Origin: Methanocalculaceae archaeon
Lineage (GTDB): Archaea; Halobacteriota; Methanomicrobia; Methanomicrobiales; Methanocorpusculaceae
Direction: 5' to 3'
NCBI GenBank assembly: GCA_031262705.1
Contig: JAISHD010000049.1
Span: 1-33,117, forward strand
Length of the DNA stretch: 33,117 bases
A program made the translations under genes and the position numbers. Below are positions 8,512 through 17,010 of the stretch, in pieces. Under the pieces are notes generated by a model. That model saw only the letters and a list, made by a program, of their open reading frames with translations, ran no database searches and was not told the origin of the DNA. Position 1 is the stretch's first letter. Each line of letters begins with the position of its first letter.

Positions 8512-9255
8512 TTAGTCTGCCTCAATTCTCGGGGCAAGCAGATAGCCGATCTTTCCTTTGCCGTCTGCATAGACAAAGGAGAACTGTACCGGATGGTCGT
8601 TGCCGAGCCGGATCTGTACCTTGTCGGCTCTGCTGCTGGATTTGCCCATGTCCTTCAGGTAGTCAAGGGAGAAAAGGGAACGTGCCGCGGCGCAGGAGAT
8701 ATAATGGACATCGTCACCTGCAAGTTCGCGTTTGATTCTGTCGCTGTCACCTTCGGCATTCAGGGTGAAGACCTGGGTCTCCGGATTTACGGATAAGGAG
8801 ATCTTGTCAGAGACCATTGCAGCGGCCTTGATTGCATCGTAGAACATCGAACCTGCAAGTTCAAAGGTTGCGGGAAGGTCAAGGTTCGGCGCGTTCGGAT
8901 CCTTTCTGATGGTCTTCGTGTCAAGCAGGGTTATGGAGTATTCATATCCGCCGAAACTGATCTTCAGCTTTTTTCCAGTCTCATCAAGTTCAAGTGCAAC
9001 GGAGTCAGTCTTACCGATCATGCCCATCATTGCCCGGATCTTTTCAATGTCAAGACCAAGCTCTACAGGTTCTGCTGCATAGGTGGAAAATGCACCGGCT
9101 TCAAGCTCCAGGGATACCATGGCAACGTTGGAGGTATCAACCGTGATTGTGCGGATGCCGCGCTCATCGACATGAAGTCGGCATTCGTTTACCAGTGCAG
9201 AGACAGCGTCGATCGTCTCCCGGAAAATATCTGCATCTATTGTTGCTTTTAACAT
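8512..9255 (-). CDS. pcn: DNA polymerase sliding clamp PCNA
   Basis: A 247-residue PCNA that forms a ring around DNA and tethers polymerase, FEN1, ligase and other factors. The start at 9255 (MLKATIDADIFRETIDAV) gives the usual N-terminus; a slightly earlier in-frame ATG only adds MCQGVLQ. Family signs are the LDxEKI segment (DIEKIRAMM), the acidic interdomain region, and the C-terminal SFVYADGKGKIGYLLAPRIE, where the KIGYLLAPR part ends the clamp. It is the first gene of the pcn-priL operon and has a TATA region at 9313-9333. The fen1 product in this window carries a matching clamp-binding tail. Confidence 0.96.
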   Translation of the reverse strand: MLKATIDADIFRETIDAVSALVNECRLHVDERGIRTITVDTSNVAMVSLELEAGAFSTYAAEPVELGLDIEKIRAMMGMIGKTDSVALELDETGKKLKISFGGYEYSITLLDTKTIRKDPNAPNLDLPATFELAGSMFYDAIKAAAMVSDKISLSVNPETQVFTLNAEGDSDRIKRELAGDDVHYISCAAARSLFSLDYLKDMGKSSSRADKVQIRLGNDHPVQFSFVYADGKGKIGYLLAPRIEAD

Positions 9256-9312
9256 CTGTAATACCCCTTGACACACCCGAACATGCCAGTGTGACGGTCG
9301 TTAATAATACTG

Positions 9313-9333
9313 TACTTATACACCGTATAAATT
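9313..9333 (-). promoter_or_regulatory. pcn promoter with a perfect dyad
   Basis: Two TATA-like elements (TTTATACGG and GTATAAGTA on the minus strand) lie 60-80 bases upstream of the pcn start codon. They overlap a perfect inverted repeat, TTATAC-ACC-GTATAA, at 9316-9330. The dyad could be a regulator binding site or simply two overlapping TATA boxes. The implied leader is about 45 bases. Confidence 0.5.
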
Positions 9334-9614
9334 TATATCATTGCCGCTGTTTTCGGTGTTGCTCCAAACGTCCATACTTGTTCATAAAGTCGGATCGGAT
9401 TTAAATTCAGTTGCCCGAAATTCCTCGATGCATGGCTTTACTTCGAGTAACCACGTGCCGAAGAACTTCGAAGACGGAAATCAGAGTTATTCGGAAAATA
9501 TTTGCCCATACAGTAAGAGAGTCTTCAGATATTTGGTGCAAAAACTCTGTTTACGGGGAATTTCATCGACAAATCAAAAAAATATTTAGAAGAATAACCC
9601 GCGATCCAAAGAAA
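9334..9614. other. AT-rich intergenic region between tbp and pcn
   Basis: About 280 bases of noticeably lower GC content than the surrounding genes. Short open frames on the plus strand (9341-9589 and 9411-9713) have no recognisable family, no ribosome binding site and run into the antisense of tbp. Seven A at 9576-9582 make a T7 tract that probably ends tbp transcription. Nothing else was recognised here. Confidence 0.55.
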
Positions 9615-10175
9615 TCAGAGCATCTTCATATCGGAGAGATCTTTGTAAATCTTCTGAACAGCCCGCTTTGCATCCTCAGGAACCTTACCGCCGGTGATGA
9701 TCAGTTTTCCTGAACCAAACAGCAGGACAACAACCTTCGGATCGTCCAGCCGATAGACAAGACCAGGGAACTGCTCCGGTTCATACTCGATCTTGTCGAG
9801 GTTAAAACTCATTGCGATCTTGTTGAGATTGATGCGCGAGCCGAGATCTGCGGAGGTCACAATATTCTGAATACTGTAGGTAGGATTGTCCACAATCTCG
9901 ATATTGAGGTCGCGGAGGAGGCCTACCAGATACTCAAGCCCTTTGTTGAGACTGTCGATGCTTTTTGCACCGGTAAGCACAACCTTACCCGATCCGAACA
10001 CCAGTGCGGCAATTTTTGGGTTCTGCATCCGCAGAACAACACCCGGAAACCGCTGTTTATTGTATTCTGCGCCGGGGATCTGCGCTGCGAGAACGAGGAG
10101 ATCCAGTTTATCATTCACCTTTGTGGATGCAACCACATTTTCGATCTTCAATGATTCATCGGGCAGGCCTGACAT
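9615..10175 (-). CDS. tbp: TATA-box-binding protein
   Basis: A 186-residue archaeal TBP, the factor that binds the promoter TATA box and recruits TFB and RNA polymerase. It consists of two direct repeats of about 90 residues. The matching segments are visible: IENVVAS / IQNIVTS, FPGVVLRM / FPGLVYRL, and PKIAALVFGSGKVVLTGAK / PKVVVLLFGSGKLIITGGK. The basic or acidic tail is very short (SDMKML). The start codon lies about 25 bases after a strong TATA box, so the message is probably leaderless. Confidence 0.97.
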   Translation of the reverse strand: MSGLPDESLKIENVVASTKVNDKLDLLVLAAQIPGAEYNKQRFPGVVLRMQNPKIAALVFGSGKVVLTGAKSIDSLNKGLEYLVGLLRDLNIEIVDNPTYSIQNIVTSADLGSRINLNKIAMSFNLDKIEYEPEQFPGLVYRLDDPKVVVLLFGSGKLIITGGKVPEDAKRAVQKIYKDLSDMKML

Positions 10176-10195
10176 ATTTATATCTAAAACAGGTA

Positions 10196-10207
10196 ACTAT
10201 ATAAAAA
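10196..10207 (-). promoter_or_regulatory. TATA box of tbp
   Basis: The minus strand reads GTTTTTATATAGTT here, about 22-32 bases before the tbp start codon. With the usual archaeal spacing, transcription would begin at or within a few bases of the ATG. Confidence 0.6.
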
Positions 10208-10268
10208 CTCGGTTGGGATCGTAGAAAAATCAGGTGGGAGATTCACCTCTCCCCAGCTGCATTCCGAT

Positions 10269-10589
10269 TCAATCGTATTCACGCCAGGTGTGTTTGCATT
10301 TGGTGCAGCGGAAGAACCTGACCTCGGATTCATCAGCACTACGAAGCTGACGAAGCCACCACTCGGCAATTCCATGTCCGCAGTTCGGGCATTTGACGGT
10401 GCAGGTAGGTTTTGTCTCGATTTCCATATCATCATCAACGATAAGAATGTCATTCTCCTGCATGTAAGCGACTTTTTTCATCTGTTCCTTCTCTGCCGAG
10501 CTGATCTCCTCTGCATACCCGCACTTTGCACAGATCAGTTTGCCGTCTTTAGACTTCATCAATTTCCCGCATTTCGGACAGAACATCAT
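10269..10589 (-). CDS. tfs: Transcription factor S (TFIIS-like RNA cleavage factor)
   Basis: A 106-residue archaeal TFS, which enters the RNA polymerase channel and stimulates cleavage of backtracked transcripts. The N-terminal zinc ribbon uses CPKCG (from Cys5) and CAKCG. The C-terminal ribbon uses CPNCG and CTKC, with the catalytic acidic pair in RSADESEVRFF and the terminal HTWREY typical of the family. The first codons are ATG ATG. A TATA element lies about 25 bases upstream and there is no ribosome binding site, so the message is likely leaderless. It lies downstream of a possible 47-residue gene and upstream of tbp. Confidence 0.95.
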   Translation of the reverse strand: MMFCPKCGKLMKSKDGKLICAKCGYAEEISSAEKEQMKKVAYMQENDILIVDDDMEIETKPTCTVKCPNCGHGIAEWWLRQLRSADESEVRFFRCTKCKHTWREYD

Positions 10590-10601
10590 AGACTTAAATA
10601 T

Positions 10602-10745
10602 TTATTTTGAAACCTTATATACTCTGATCATAACGGGCCGCAAATCCTCCAACGGTGTTGCCTTCGGCCTGCGCTCAGTGTTTTCTGTGAGAGACAGGAT
10701 GTTATGGGCAACACTTCTCCCAACAAAACCCTCTTTATCGATCAC
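10602..10745 (-). CDS. Possible 47-residue protein upstream of tfs
   Basis: An open frame on the minus strand that ends in a TAA 12 bases before tfs. It could start at a GTG at 10745 and reads roughly (M)IDKEGFVGRSVAHNILSLTENT and on to RPVMIRVYKVSK. The frame remains open for seven more codons upstream (ELITLFA), without an ATG or TTG. Amino-acid and codon composition look protein-like, which is unusual for an intergenic stretch. Against it: no clear ribosome binding site, a non-ATG start, and the tfs/artA TATA element lies inside it. The alternative is that this stretch is only the artA leader. Confidence 0.3.
   Translation of the reverse strand: MIDKEGFVGRSVAHNILSLTENTERRPKATPLEDLRPVMIRVYKVSK
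10614..10622. promoter_or_regulatory. Shared TATA element between tfs and archaeosortase genes
   Basis: The sequence TTATATACT reads as a TATA box on both strands. On the minus strand it is about 25 bases from the tfs start. On the plus strand it would start an archaeosortase transcript with a leader of about 120 bases. Confidence 0.45.
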
Positions 10746-10768
10746 GGCAAACAGTGTAATCAGTTCTT

Positions 10769-11632
10769 ATGCTGGAGCAGTTGATTGAAACCGTTGTCAT
10801 CCTTTCCTGTATTGCATTCCTACTGTTTCTGATTCCGGGAAGGCATCAGAAGTATGTGGCGAGTATCGGATGGGTTGCAATGGAAGCAGTGCTCCTTCTG
10901 ATGTTTCCCCACTTCTTTGAGGAGGGAAATTTTGTCTATCCAACAATTGCAATCGCTGTTCTGCCCTGTATTTACATCACTGTTAAACGGCTGTTCATGG
11001 ACGATTACTATATCCGCCGCCTGACGTATGCCGCATCTATTGCGTATCTGATCTATGCACCGTTCGCGTTCATACCGGCGCTCGGAAACTGGCTGATCAG
11101 TGTGGTCGTGGATCTGGTAGCAATTGTTCTCACCGCAATCGGAACACCCTATACCATGTCGGCCTGGAACATCTTCATGGGAGAGATATTGCCGGGCAAC
11201 ACCTTCGGATTTCAGGTTGAGGTGATTCTTGGATGTACCGGTATTCAGGCGATTGCCATTCTCCTCGGTGTTGTGGCTATCATTCCATCAAGCTGGAAGA
11301 GAAAACTCGGTCTGTTCTTTTTAGTAACTATACCGATCTTTGCGGTGAACATTTTCCGCAACGCATATGTGGTAACCGCATACACACAGCAGTGGTATCC
11401 CTGGTTCCAGGAATGGTTCCCGGAACCGGAGATGTACGGCTATGCGAGTTTCTTCTGGGCACACAATGTGTTCTGTGAACTCCTCGCAGTTGTCGTGCTG
11501 ATTGGTATTGCCTATCTGCTCTTCAAACTTAATCCGACGATGGTTACGACGCTGCGCGACATCGGGGTCGTGTACTATGATGAGCTGATTGCAATGCGCG
11601 ACCGGATCTTCGGCAGAAAATCAGCCGAATAA
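10769..11632 (+). CDS. artA: Archaeosortase A, membrane transpeptidase
   Basis: A 287-residue polytopic membrane protein of the exosortase/archaeosortase family. Such enzymes cut the PGF-CTERM tail of surface proteins such as the S-layer glycoprotein and attach a lipid anchor. The three active-site residues of the family can be seen: Cys156 in LGCTGIQ, Arg197 in NIFRNAY, and His232 in FFWAHNVFCE. At least seven hydrophobic segments surround them, and the C-terminal 40 residues are cytoplasmic and charged. No PGF-CTERM substrate is encoded in the visible window, as expected for an enzyme serving many scattered substrates. A T9 run follows the gene. Confidence 0.92.
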   Translation: MLEQLIETVVILSCIAFLLFLIPGRHQKYVASIGWVAMEAVLLLMFPHFFEEGNFVYPTIAIAVLPCIYITVKRLFMDDYYIRRLTYAASIAYLIYAPFAFIPALGNWLISVVVDLVAIVLTAIGTPYTMSAWNIFMGEILPGNTFGFQVEVILGCTGIQAIAILLGVVAIIPSSWKRKLGLFFLVTIPIFAVNIFRNAYVVTAYTQQWYPWFQEWFPEPEMYGYASFFWAHNVFCELLAVVVLIGIAYLLFKLNPTMVTTLRDIGVVYYDELIAMRDRIFGRKSAE

Positions 11633-11634
11633 TC

Positions 11635-11643
11635 TTTTTTTTT
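11635..11643 (+). terminator. T9 tract between artA and the HIT gene
   Basis: Nine T in a row begin two bases after the archaeosortase stop codon and end directly against the ATG of the HIT gene. It can act as an oligo-T terminator for artA. If the two genes are co-transcribed, the HIT start has a U-rich leader and no ribosome binding site. Confidence 0.45.
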
Positions 11644-12027
11644 ATGACAGCCTGTCCCTTCTGCAATCCTGATGAAGTTCTTCTGGAAAATGATCTGGCG
11701 TTTGCCAAGTATGATCTCTATCCGGTCTCTCCCGGCCATCTGCTGGTAATTCCCAAGCGGCATGCTGCATCCTGGTTTGATCTCACACCAGCAGAGCAGG
11801 CGGCGGTTCTTGCGCTTGTAACCCTGACAAAAGATCTGCTGGATGAAACATATGCACCCGACGGCTACAATCTCGGTGTGAACTGCGGGGAGGCAGCAGG
11901 CCAGACGGTGATGCATGTTCATCTGCATGTAATTCCGCGCTATACCGGGGACGTGCCGAATCCCCGTGGCGGAATCCGGGCGGTGATTGCGGCAAAACAG
12001 GATTATACGAACAGGATCAGACGTTAG
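11644..12027 (+). CDS. HIT family nucleotide hydrolase/transferase
   Basis: A 127-residue histidine-triad protein. The triad HVHLHVIPR is at residues 91-99, with His93 as the expected nucleophile. The N-terminal CPFC pair (4-7) and His40 probably bind zinc as in Hint/Fhit-like proteins. Members cleave the phosphate link of AMP-amino, dinucleoside polyphosphate or similar compounds. The sequence does not fix the substrate. Its stop codon overlaps the stop codon of the converging fen1 gene. Confidence 0.92.
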   Translation: MTACPFCNPDEVLLENDLAFAKYDLYPVSPGHLLVIPKRHAASWFDLTPAEQAAVLALVTLTKDLLDETYAPDGYNLGVNCGEAAGQTVMHVHLHVIPRYTGDVPNPRGGIRAVIAAKQDYTNRIRR

Positions 12028-13025
12028 AACCAGGAGTCGAGAGTTGCCTGACCCTTTTTTGCGCCGAGACGCTCAAGTCCTGCGGACACCCGCTCCTCTG
12101 AGAAGCCATGCTGTTCGCAGAGAATTTCAAAAACTTTCTCCTGTACCGGTGCTTTTTTTGCAATGATGTAGTTCTTTTCCACCGGCGGGTCAAGGAAGTA
12201 GCGGATAAGTTCCTCCGGATCTGCAGCGTTTTCTGATTCAGTGATGCGTTCGGCGAACTTTCCTTCGCGGACGATCTTTACCGCGGTTTTGGGACCGACA
12301 CCTTTTACACCGCTGTTGTAGTCGGTACCGATAAGAAGCGCTGCTGCAATCAGCTCAACCTGCGTCATTTCCAGAGCGTTCAGGACTTCTTCAAGGATTA
12401 GCCGTTCCGGATAGACCGACACATACTTTCCGTGCATGCGGCGTTTGCCGGAGACGGTGAGATTACGGAGAAGCTTCGGCGTTCCAAACAGCAACGCGTC
12501 GTAATCCTGCGACACCGCGTAGGTGACATCTCCTGAGGCGGCCATATATGCGGACTGGGCCTCTCCTTCCTCGGGAGCCTGAATCCAGGGAATGCCAAGA
12601 GCCGTCAGAAGTTCCTTGGAGGAGTCGGTGATAAAAGCATCAACCTTTGAGGAGGCCATTGCATACTTGCGTGCGGCGTCCTCGTCCCCTTCTTTTACGG
12701 CGCGTTCCCAGGATTCTTTTGCGTTTTCGCGAATGACGCGTCGTTCGGCAAGGGTTGCTTCCTTAAATACCGGCGGTTTTCCGTCAAACACGTACACGGG
12801 AGTGATATTTTTTTCCACAAGATTTGCAGTACGGAACAGGAGACCACTCAAGTGGGACGTGATGCGGCCTTCGTCATCCATCAGCGGTGTTCCATCCGGC
12901 TGACGAATACCGCTTAAAAACTGGTACAGGGCATTGTATGCATCGATGGCCGCAGTACCTCCAAGCTGATCCCATGCAAGGGATTCCTTATAATCCGCAA
13001 TGAGCGGCCGCAGCGCAACACCCAT
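12024..13025 (-). CDS. fen: Flap endonuclease 1
   Basis: A 333-residue structure-specific nuclease that removes 5' flaps from Okazaki fragments and takes part in base excision repair. The start at 13025 gives MGVALRPLI; the N-terminal Gly after Met is functionally important in the family. Acidic metal ligands are visible in VFDGKPP, the EGEAQ motif ([13 protein letters not shown]), [10 protein letters not shown] and [18 protein letters not shown], the last also containing the helix-hairpin-helix. The C-terminus QATLDSWF is a PCNA-interacting peptide. A membrane coiled-coil gene ends 10 bases upstream and probably shares the transcript. Confidence 0.96.
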   Translation of the reverse strand: MGVALRPLIADYKESLAWDQLGGTAAIDAYNALYQFLSGIRQPDGTPLMDDEGRITSHLSGLLFRTANLVEKNITPVYVFDGKPPVFKEATLAERRVIRENAKESWERAVKEGDEDAARKYAMASSKVDAFITDSSKELLTALGIPWIQAPEEGEAQSAYMAASGDVTYAVSQDYDALLFGTPKLLRNLTVSGKRRMHGKYVSVYPERLILEEVLNALEMTQVELIAAALLIGTDYNSGVKGVGPKTAVKIVREGKFAERITESENAADPEELIRYFLDPPVEKNYIIAKKAPVQEKVFEILCEQHGFSEERVSAGLERLGAKKGQATLDSWF

Positions 13026-13035
13026 GTTTTTTTTC

Positions 13036-13365
13036 CTACCGGTACATTCTGCTTTTGATGCTCTCAACTGCCTCAACAACCTTCTGCGAGGTTGCATCCT
13101 GCCTCTGGATCATCTGACGGCCGAGGTCTTCAAGGTTGCTGCGCATGATCCGTTCACGTGCCGCGCTCTGCTCCTCAAGTCGGCGGAGACGGAAAAGAAT
13201 CGAGAGCAGCAGCAGGCCCACAGAGATAATCAGCAGTTCAACCCCAATTGCGACAATAGCGTCCTGCCAGAGCCGGATAATGATAGCAAGACCGGATACT
13301 GCCATGACAATTACCAGCAGAACTTCCAGCATGATTCCCGGAAGGCTTTCACGACGAACATTCAT
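13036..13365 (-). CDS. Small membrane protein with C-terminal coiled coil
   Basis: A 109-residue protein with no family I can name. Two hydrophobic segments (about residues 10-30 and 37-58) are followed by a long charged helix rich in Arg, Glu and Gln ([15 protein letters not shown] and on), typical of a cytoplasmic coiled coil. It ends 10 bases before fen1, so the two are likely in one operon, although nothing in the protein suggests a DNA role. It is divergent from the presenilin-like gene across 42 bases. Confidence 0.8.
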   Translation of the reverse strand: MNVRRESLPGIMLEVLLVIVMAVSGLAIIIRLWQDAIVAIGVELLIISVGLLLLSILFRLRRLEEQSAARERIMRSNLEDLGRQMIQRQDATSQKVVEAVESIKSRMYR

Positions 13366-13367
13366 AT

Positions 13368-13384
13368 TTTAACTAAGGAGACCG
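13368..13384 (+). repeat. 17-base sequence shared with 30913-30929, copy 1
   Basis: TTTAACTAAGGAGACCG occurs here in the 42-base gap in front of the presenilin-like gene, and again in the leader of the symporter genes, in the same orientation. Both copies precede plus-strand membrane-protein genes. The significance is unknown. Confidence 0.6.
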
Positions 13385-13407
13385 CTAAAATATTAAGTTA
13401 CCTATAC

Positions 13408-14329
13408 ATGAGTAAATTTTCTGTCCGTTCTCTTGTGCCGTACTCCGGCATGCTCCTCCTGATGCTTGCGACCGGGATACTGTCGCTTCTGCTGATCTAC
13501 CCAGTTACGCAGGCAGGACTTGGTGCATTTGAGGATCCGGATTCGATCGCAAATCCGTTTGTGTTCCTGTTTATTATGCTCGTGTTCACTGCGCTCCTTT
13601 TACTTTTGATTAAGTGGAAAGCGCAAACGATTATCAGCGCAATTATCGGTATCTGTCTGGCACTGGTAATCTATTATGTCGTCTCTTCGCTGATATTTTC
13701 CTATGTCCCGACGCTTCCGGCGTCGTTTATCGGTATTGCCGCTGCGATGATCGTGATTCTGCTGCTCTGGTACCGGCCGGAGTGGTATGTGATCAATGTT
13801 TCGGGGATTCTTATCTCGGCAGGCTGTGCGGCGATCTTCGGCATTTCACTTTCGATTATTCCCGGTACTGATTCTTTTGATTCTGCTGATTGTGTATGAT
13901 GCGGTTTCGGTGCACCGGACAAAGCATATGCTGACGCTGGCAGACGGAGTTCTCCGTCAGAAAATGCCGATTATGTTTATTGTTCCTAAAACCCGCAGTT
14001 ACTCCTACCGGAGTTCCGGGTTTTCCCTGCAGGACAAAAAAGAGGAACGTGGTGCCTACATGATTGGGATGGGAGACATGATCATGCCGGCAATTCTTGT
14101 GGTTTCCGCACAGGTGTATGCGGGCGGCGAGGGCATTCTCTCAGTGGCAGGTGTTGCGCTTCCCGCACTTGGTGCCATGATCGGCGGTATTGTTGGTCTG
14201 TGTTCGCTGATGATCCCCTTAAACTCCGGAAAACCGCAACCGGGCCTTCCGTATATTAACGCAGGAGCCATCATCGGTTTCCTGATCTGCTGTGCAGTAA
14301 CCGGTTCTTGGGCCTGGGTCGGATTCTGA
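13408..14329 (+). pseudogene. Presenilin/SPP-type intramembrane aspartyl protease, split by a +1 frameshift
   Basis: Two overlapping frames join into one protein. The first runs from the ATG at 13408 to a TGA at 13897-13899; the second continues to 14329. Dropping one C from the CCC at 13861-13863 fuses them into 306 residues, close to the roughly 300 of archaeal presenilin homologues. The joined protein has every hallmark: six or so N-terminal membrane segments, the catalytic VYDAVS (Asp164), the second catalytic GMGD (Asp223) and the PAL motif (252-254). Such proteases cut substrates within the membrane. As written, translation would stop 11 codons after the shift, before either catalytic residue. 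It may be a true mutation, a programmed +1 shift or a sequencing error. Confidence 0.9.
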
Positions 14330-14351
14330 CGCGAGAATTGGAATCGTAATG

Positions 14352-14358
14352 TATATAT
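14352..14358 (+). promoter_or_regulatory. TATA box of the tRNA-Gly gene
   Basis: TATATAT lies about 32-38 bases upstream of the mature tRNA 5' end, fitting transcription start a few bases before the tRNA. Confidence 0.55.
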
Positions 14359-14389
14359 GCGAATTCTGCCAATTTTGTAAGGCACACAC

Positions 14390-14461
14390 GCATCGATAGT
14401 GTAGTGGTTATCACTAGGCGTTGCCAACGCCTAAACTCGGGTTCGAGTCCCGGTCGATGCA
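14390..14461 (+). tRNA. tRNA-Gly (anticodon GCC)
   Basis: A complete 72-base cloverleaf can be drawn by hand. The acceptor stem pairs GCATCGA with TCGATGC, with A as discriminator base. The D arm closes with GTG/CAC, the anticodon stem AGGCG/CGCCT holds the loop TTGCCAA (anticodon GCC), and the T arm has the TTCGAGT loop. No intron is present and CCA is not encoded. A TATA box stands upstream and a T-rich run (TTCTTTTTCC) follows. Confidence 0.95.
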
Positions 14462-14572
14462 CTTCTTTTTCCGATTTCTGTTGTGACAGTTCCGAATGTA
14501 TTTCTGCTGAGTTGTTTCGGAATGCAGCAATACGTTTTCAGTATTACAAAGGCGTCTGCCCAAGAAAATATA

Positions 14573-14579
14573 CAAAAAA
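14573..14579 (-). terminator. Oligo-T terminator after the reductase operon
   Basis: Seven A in a row on the plus strand (T7 in the transcript) about 27 bases past the end of the last geranylgeranyl reductase gene, with another A run at 14600-14605. Confidence 0.45.
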
Positions 14580-14605
14580 AGGTTAGGAAAGTATTTCCGA
14601 AAAAA

Positions 14606-15799
14606 TCATCCCCGACGCAGGAAGAGCATCGGGAACCTGACCACAAGCCAGGGATTGCTCTTCAGCATCGCTGCAAGAACAGATGGAATCGTCACCTCGT
14701 CCAGATGCATATCCGGGACGGATCCAATCACTGCATTCAGCAGGGAATCATCCATCCGGAAGAACACCTCTTTGATCAGATACGAGCGTGACAGGAACGT
14801 CCCCATACGGCTCTGGCGCCAGGTCCGCTCATAGACCATCAGTGCCTGCTTGGAGCAGTCTCCCAAGGCAACTGCATCCGCTGCCGTCTCACCGGCAAGA
14901 CGCCCCGAATACAGCGCCTGATAGATGCCCCCGCCAGTGAACGGATCAGAAAGCCGTGCAGCATCCCCGCAGATGATCAGGTTGTCTGCAACCGTGGACT
15001 CAAGCGGTTTGCAGGTGGAGACACCGCCCGCGATCAGTTCCGTGATCTTACCGTCCGGGAAGTTCTCCTCCATAAACCGATCCAAGTAATCCTTCGCCCG
15101 GTGACCGTCGCCGGACTTTGTCCCGGGGATCCCTATGCCGATGTTTGCACAGCGCTGACCTTTGGAAAATATCCAGATGTATCCATGCGGGCTGGACGTA
15201 TTGCCCCAGTAAAAGACATTCGTCTCCGGCTCAATATCAATGCCGGTAACCAGATACTGCACACAGGAGTCAAGATCGGCAAGCGGCACAGTGGTATTGA
15301 TGCCGGCAAGTTTTCCAAACTTCGACTCCACACCATCAGCCGCAATCACAACTTTTGCACGGATTTCACAGGTCTTTCCATGCTGATGGATTATTACACC
15401 CGCAAGTCTGCCCCCTTCCATGAAAGGGACAGCCCGCGCATGGACCAGAACATCTGCGCCCGCATCGGCTGCTTTCCTTGCCAGATCACGATCAAAGATT
15501 TTCCGATCCAAGGTATAGCCAAGCACCTCATTCCCGGTCTTTCCGGCAATGGTAAAACTGCTTTTGTCCGGCGCAATGAACCGGGCTTTCCTGATAACCG
15601 TAGAAACCCATTTCGGATCCGGATCCATGAACTCGGCAAGGTCTCCGGTTACAATGCCCTCGGCACACCGTACCGGAACACCGATTGCGGGCCGTTTTTC
15701 AACCAGCAGAACCGAGATCCCGCGAACGGCAGCAGCATGTGCCGCCATGGAACCCGCAGGTCCTGCACCTACAACAACAACATCATACGCTTCTTTCAT
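14606..15799 (-). CDS. Geranylgeranyl reductase family FAD protein, copy 1
   Basis: A 397-residue flavoprotein of the digeranylgeranylglycerophospholipid reductase family, which saturates the isoprenoid chains of archaeal membrane lipids. The FAD-binding GAGPAG is at residues 11-16, the CAEGI cysteine at 45, an AADGVESK segment near 153-160, and the second FAD motif [14 protein letters not shown] at 278-291. The substrate-channel motif reads YIWIFSKG (207-214), with Ser where the neighbouring paralogue has Pro. It starts 17 bases after copy 2 and shares its N-terminal MKEAYD, so the two arose by tandem duplication and belong to one operon with the ferredoxin gene. Confidence 0.9.
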   Translation of the reverse strand: MKEAYDVVVVGAGPAGSMAAHAAAVRGISVLLVEKRPAIGVPVRCAEGIVTGDLAEFMDPDPKWVSTVIRKARFIAPDKSSFTIAGKTGNEVLGYTLDRKIFDRDLARKAADAGADVLVHARAVPFMEGGRLAGVIIHQHGKTCEIRAKVVIAADGVESKFGKLAGINTTVPLADLDSCVQYLVTGIDIEPETNVFYWGNTSSPHGYIWIFSKGQRCANIGIGIPGTKSGDGHRAKDYLDRFMEENFPDGKITELIAGGVSTCKPLESTVADNLIICGDAARLSDPFTGGGIYQALYSGRLAGETAADAVALGDCSKQALMVYERTWRQSRMGTFLSRSYLIKEVFFRMDDSLLNAVIGSVPDMHLDEVTIPSVLAAMLKSNPWLVVRFPMLFLRRG

Positions 15800-15816
15800 C
15801 GTACCGAAAAAAGAGA

Positions 15817-17010
15817 TTAGAGTGCTTTGAGGAGATGCGGCAGTTCAAGAGCCAGCCACGGGTTCGCCTTAAAGATTGCAAGCACCAGCTTTTTCACGCT
15901 CAGATCCTCAATGCTGAGATCCGACATGGAGTGAACAATCGAGTTCAGTTTCTTGTCATCCATCTTGATGAACGACTCTTTGACCGCATAATTGCGTGCA
16001 AGTGTTTTGCCGACCGGTCCCTCACGCCAAGTCTTGTCATAGACCATCAGGGCTTTCTTCGATGTGTCGCCGTTCTTAATCGCGGTTGCCGCAACTTTGC
16101 CGGCGAGATCGCCGGTGTACATCGCATTGTAGATGCCACCGCCGGTGATCGGATCAGAAATCCGTGCTGCATCCCCCACAATCAGCAGATTGTCTGCAAC
16201 CGTGCATTCAAGCGGCCTGCAGACGGAGACACCGCCCACCATAAGTTCGGTGATCTTTGCGTTTGGGAACTCCTTTGCCATAAACCGGTCAAGGTAATCC
16301 TTTGCACGGTGACCTTCACCGGACTTTGTTCCGGCAATGCCGATGCCGATGTTTGCACAACGCGGGCCTTTCGGGAAGATCCAGATGTAGCCCCACGGAC
16401 ATGCCTCGTTGGAGACATAAAACACGTTTGCCTTCGGGTCAATATCGATGTCATTGACGAGATACTGGGCACAGGTCTCAAGCTCCCAGAGCGGCACGGT
16501 TGTATCAATTCCGGCCCACTTTGCAAACTTCGACTCCACACCGTCAGCTGCAATCACGACTTTTGCACGGACTTCGTAGGTCTTTCCATGCTGGTGGATG
16601 ACAGCTCCCTGCAGTTTGCCGTCGATCATGATCGGTGCGGATGCACGTGCATGCACCTGAATCTCTGCACCCGCTTCTGCGGCACGCCAGACGAGTTCAC
16701 GGTCAAACATCTTGCGGTCCAGAACGTATCCGACCTTTCCTCCGGTCGCTTCGCCGCCAATGGTGAATCTTGTACCGTCCGGGCCGACAAGCACCGCACG
16801 CTCAATGTCAGTTGAGACCCATTTCGGATCTGCTTCGATAAACTCAGCAAGCGCGCCTTTCCCGATACCCTCCGCACAGCGGACCGGGGCACCGATTGCA
16901 GGCCGCTTTTCAACCAGCAGGACTGAAAGACCTGCTTCAGCTGCTGCCTTTGCCGCAAGAGCTCCTCCCGGACCTCCTCCAACAACCAGAATGTCGTAAG
17001 CCTCCTTCAT
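15817..17010 (-). CDS. Geranylgeranyl reductase family FAD protein, copy 2
   Basis: A 397-residue paralogue of the preceding entry. It has GGGPGG at 11-16, CAEGI at 45, the full [17 protein letters not shown] motif, and [14 protein letters not shown]. The ATG at 17010 overlaps the ferredoxin stop as ATGA and is preceded by GGTGGAG, so I prefer it to the ATG four codons earlier. The FPKG form is the canonical one, making this the better candidate for the main lipid reductase. In Methanosarcina acetivorans a geranylgeranyl reductase is known to need an adjacent ferredoxin to give fully saturated archaeol; the same gene order here suggests the same electron supply. Confidence 0.93.
   Translation of the reverse strand: MKEAYDILVVGGGPGGALAAKAAAEAGLSVLLVEKRPAIGAPVRCAEGIGKGALAEFIEADPKWVSTDIERAVLVGPDGTRFTIGGEATGGKVGYVLDRKMFDRELVWRAAEAGAEIQVHARASAPIMIDGKLQGAVIHQHGKTYEVRAKVVIAADGVESKFAKWAGIDTTVPLWELETCAQYLVNDIDIDPKANVFYVSNEACPWGYIWIFPKGPRCANIGIGIAGTKSGEGHRAKDYLDRFMAKEFPNAKITELMVGGVSVCRPLECTVADNLLIVGDAARISDPITGGGIYNAMYTGDLAGKVAATAIKNGDTSKKALMVYDKTWREGPVGKTLARNYAVKESFIKMDDKKLNSIVHSMSDLSIEDLSVKKLVLAIFKANPWLALELPHLLKAL

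Noticed and set aside
9341-9713. Plus-strand frames between pcn and tbp
   Set aside because: No family, no start signals, low GC content, and they run into the antisense of tbp.
14490-14522. TTCCGAA...TTCGGAA dyad after the tRNA
   Set aside because: Seven-base arms 19 bases apart without a T tract or a promoter context; too weak to call.
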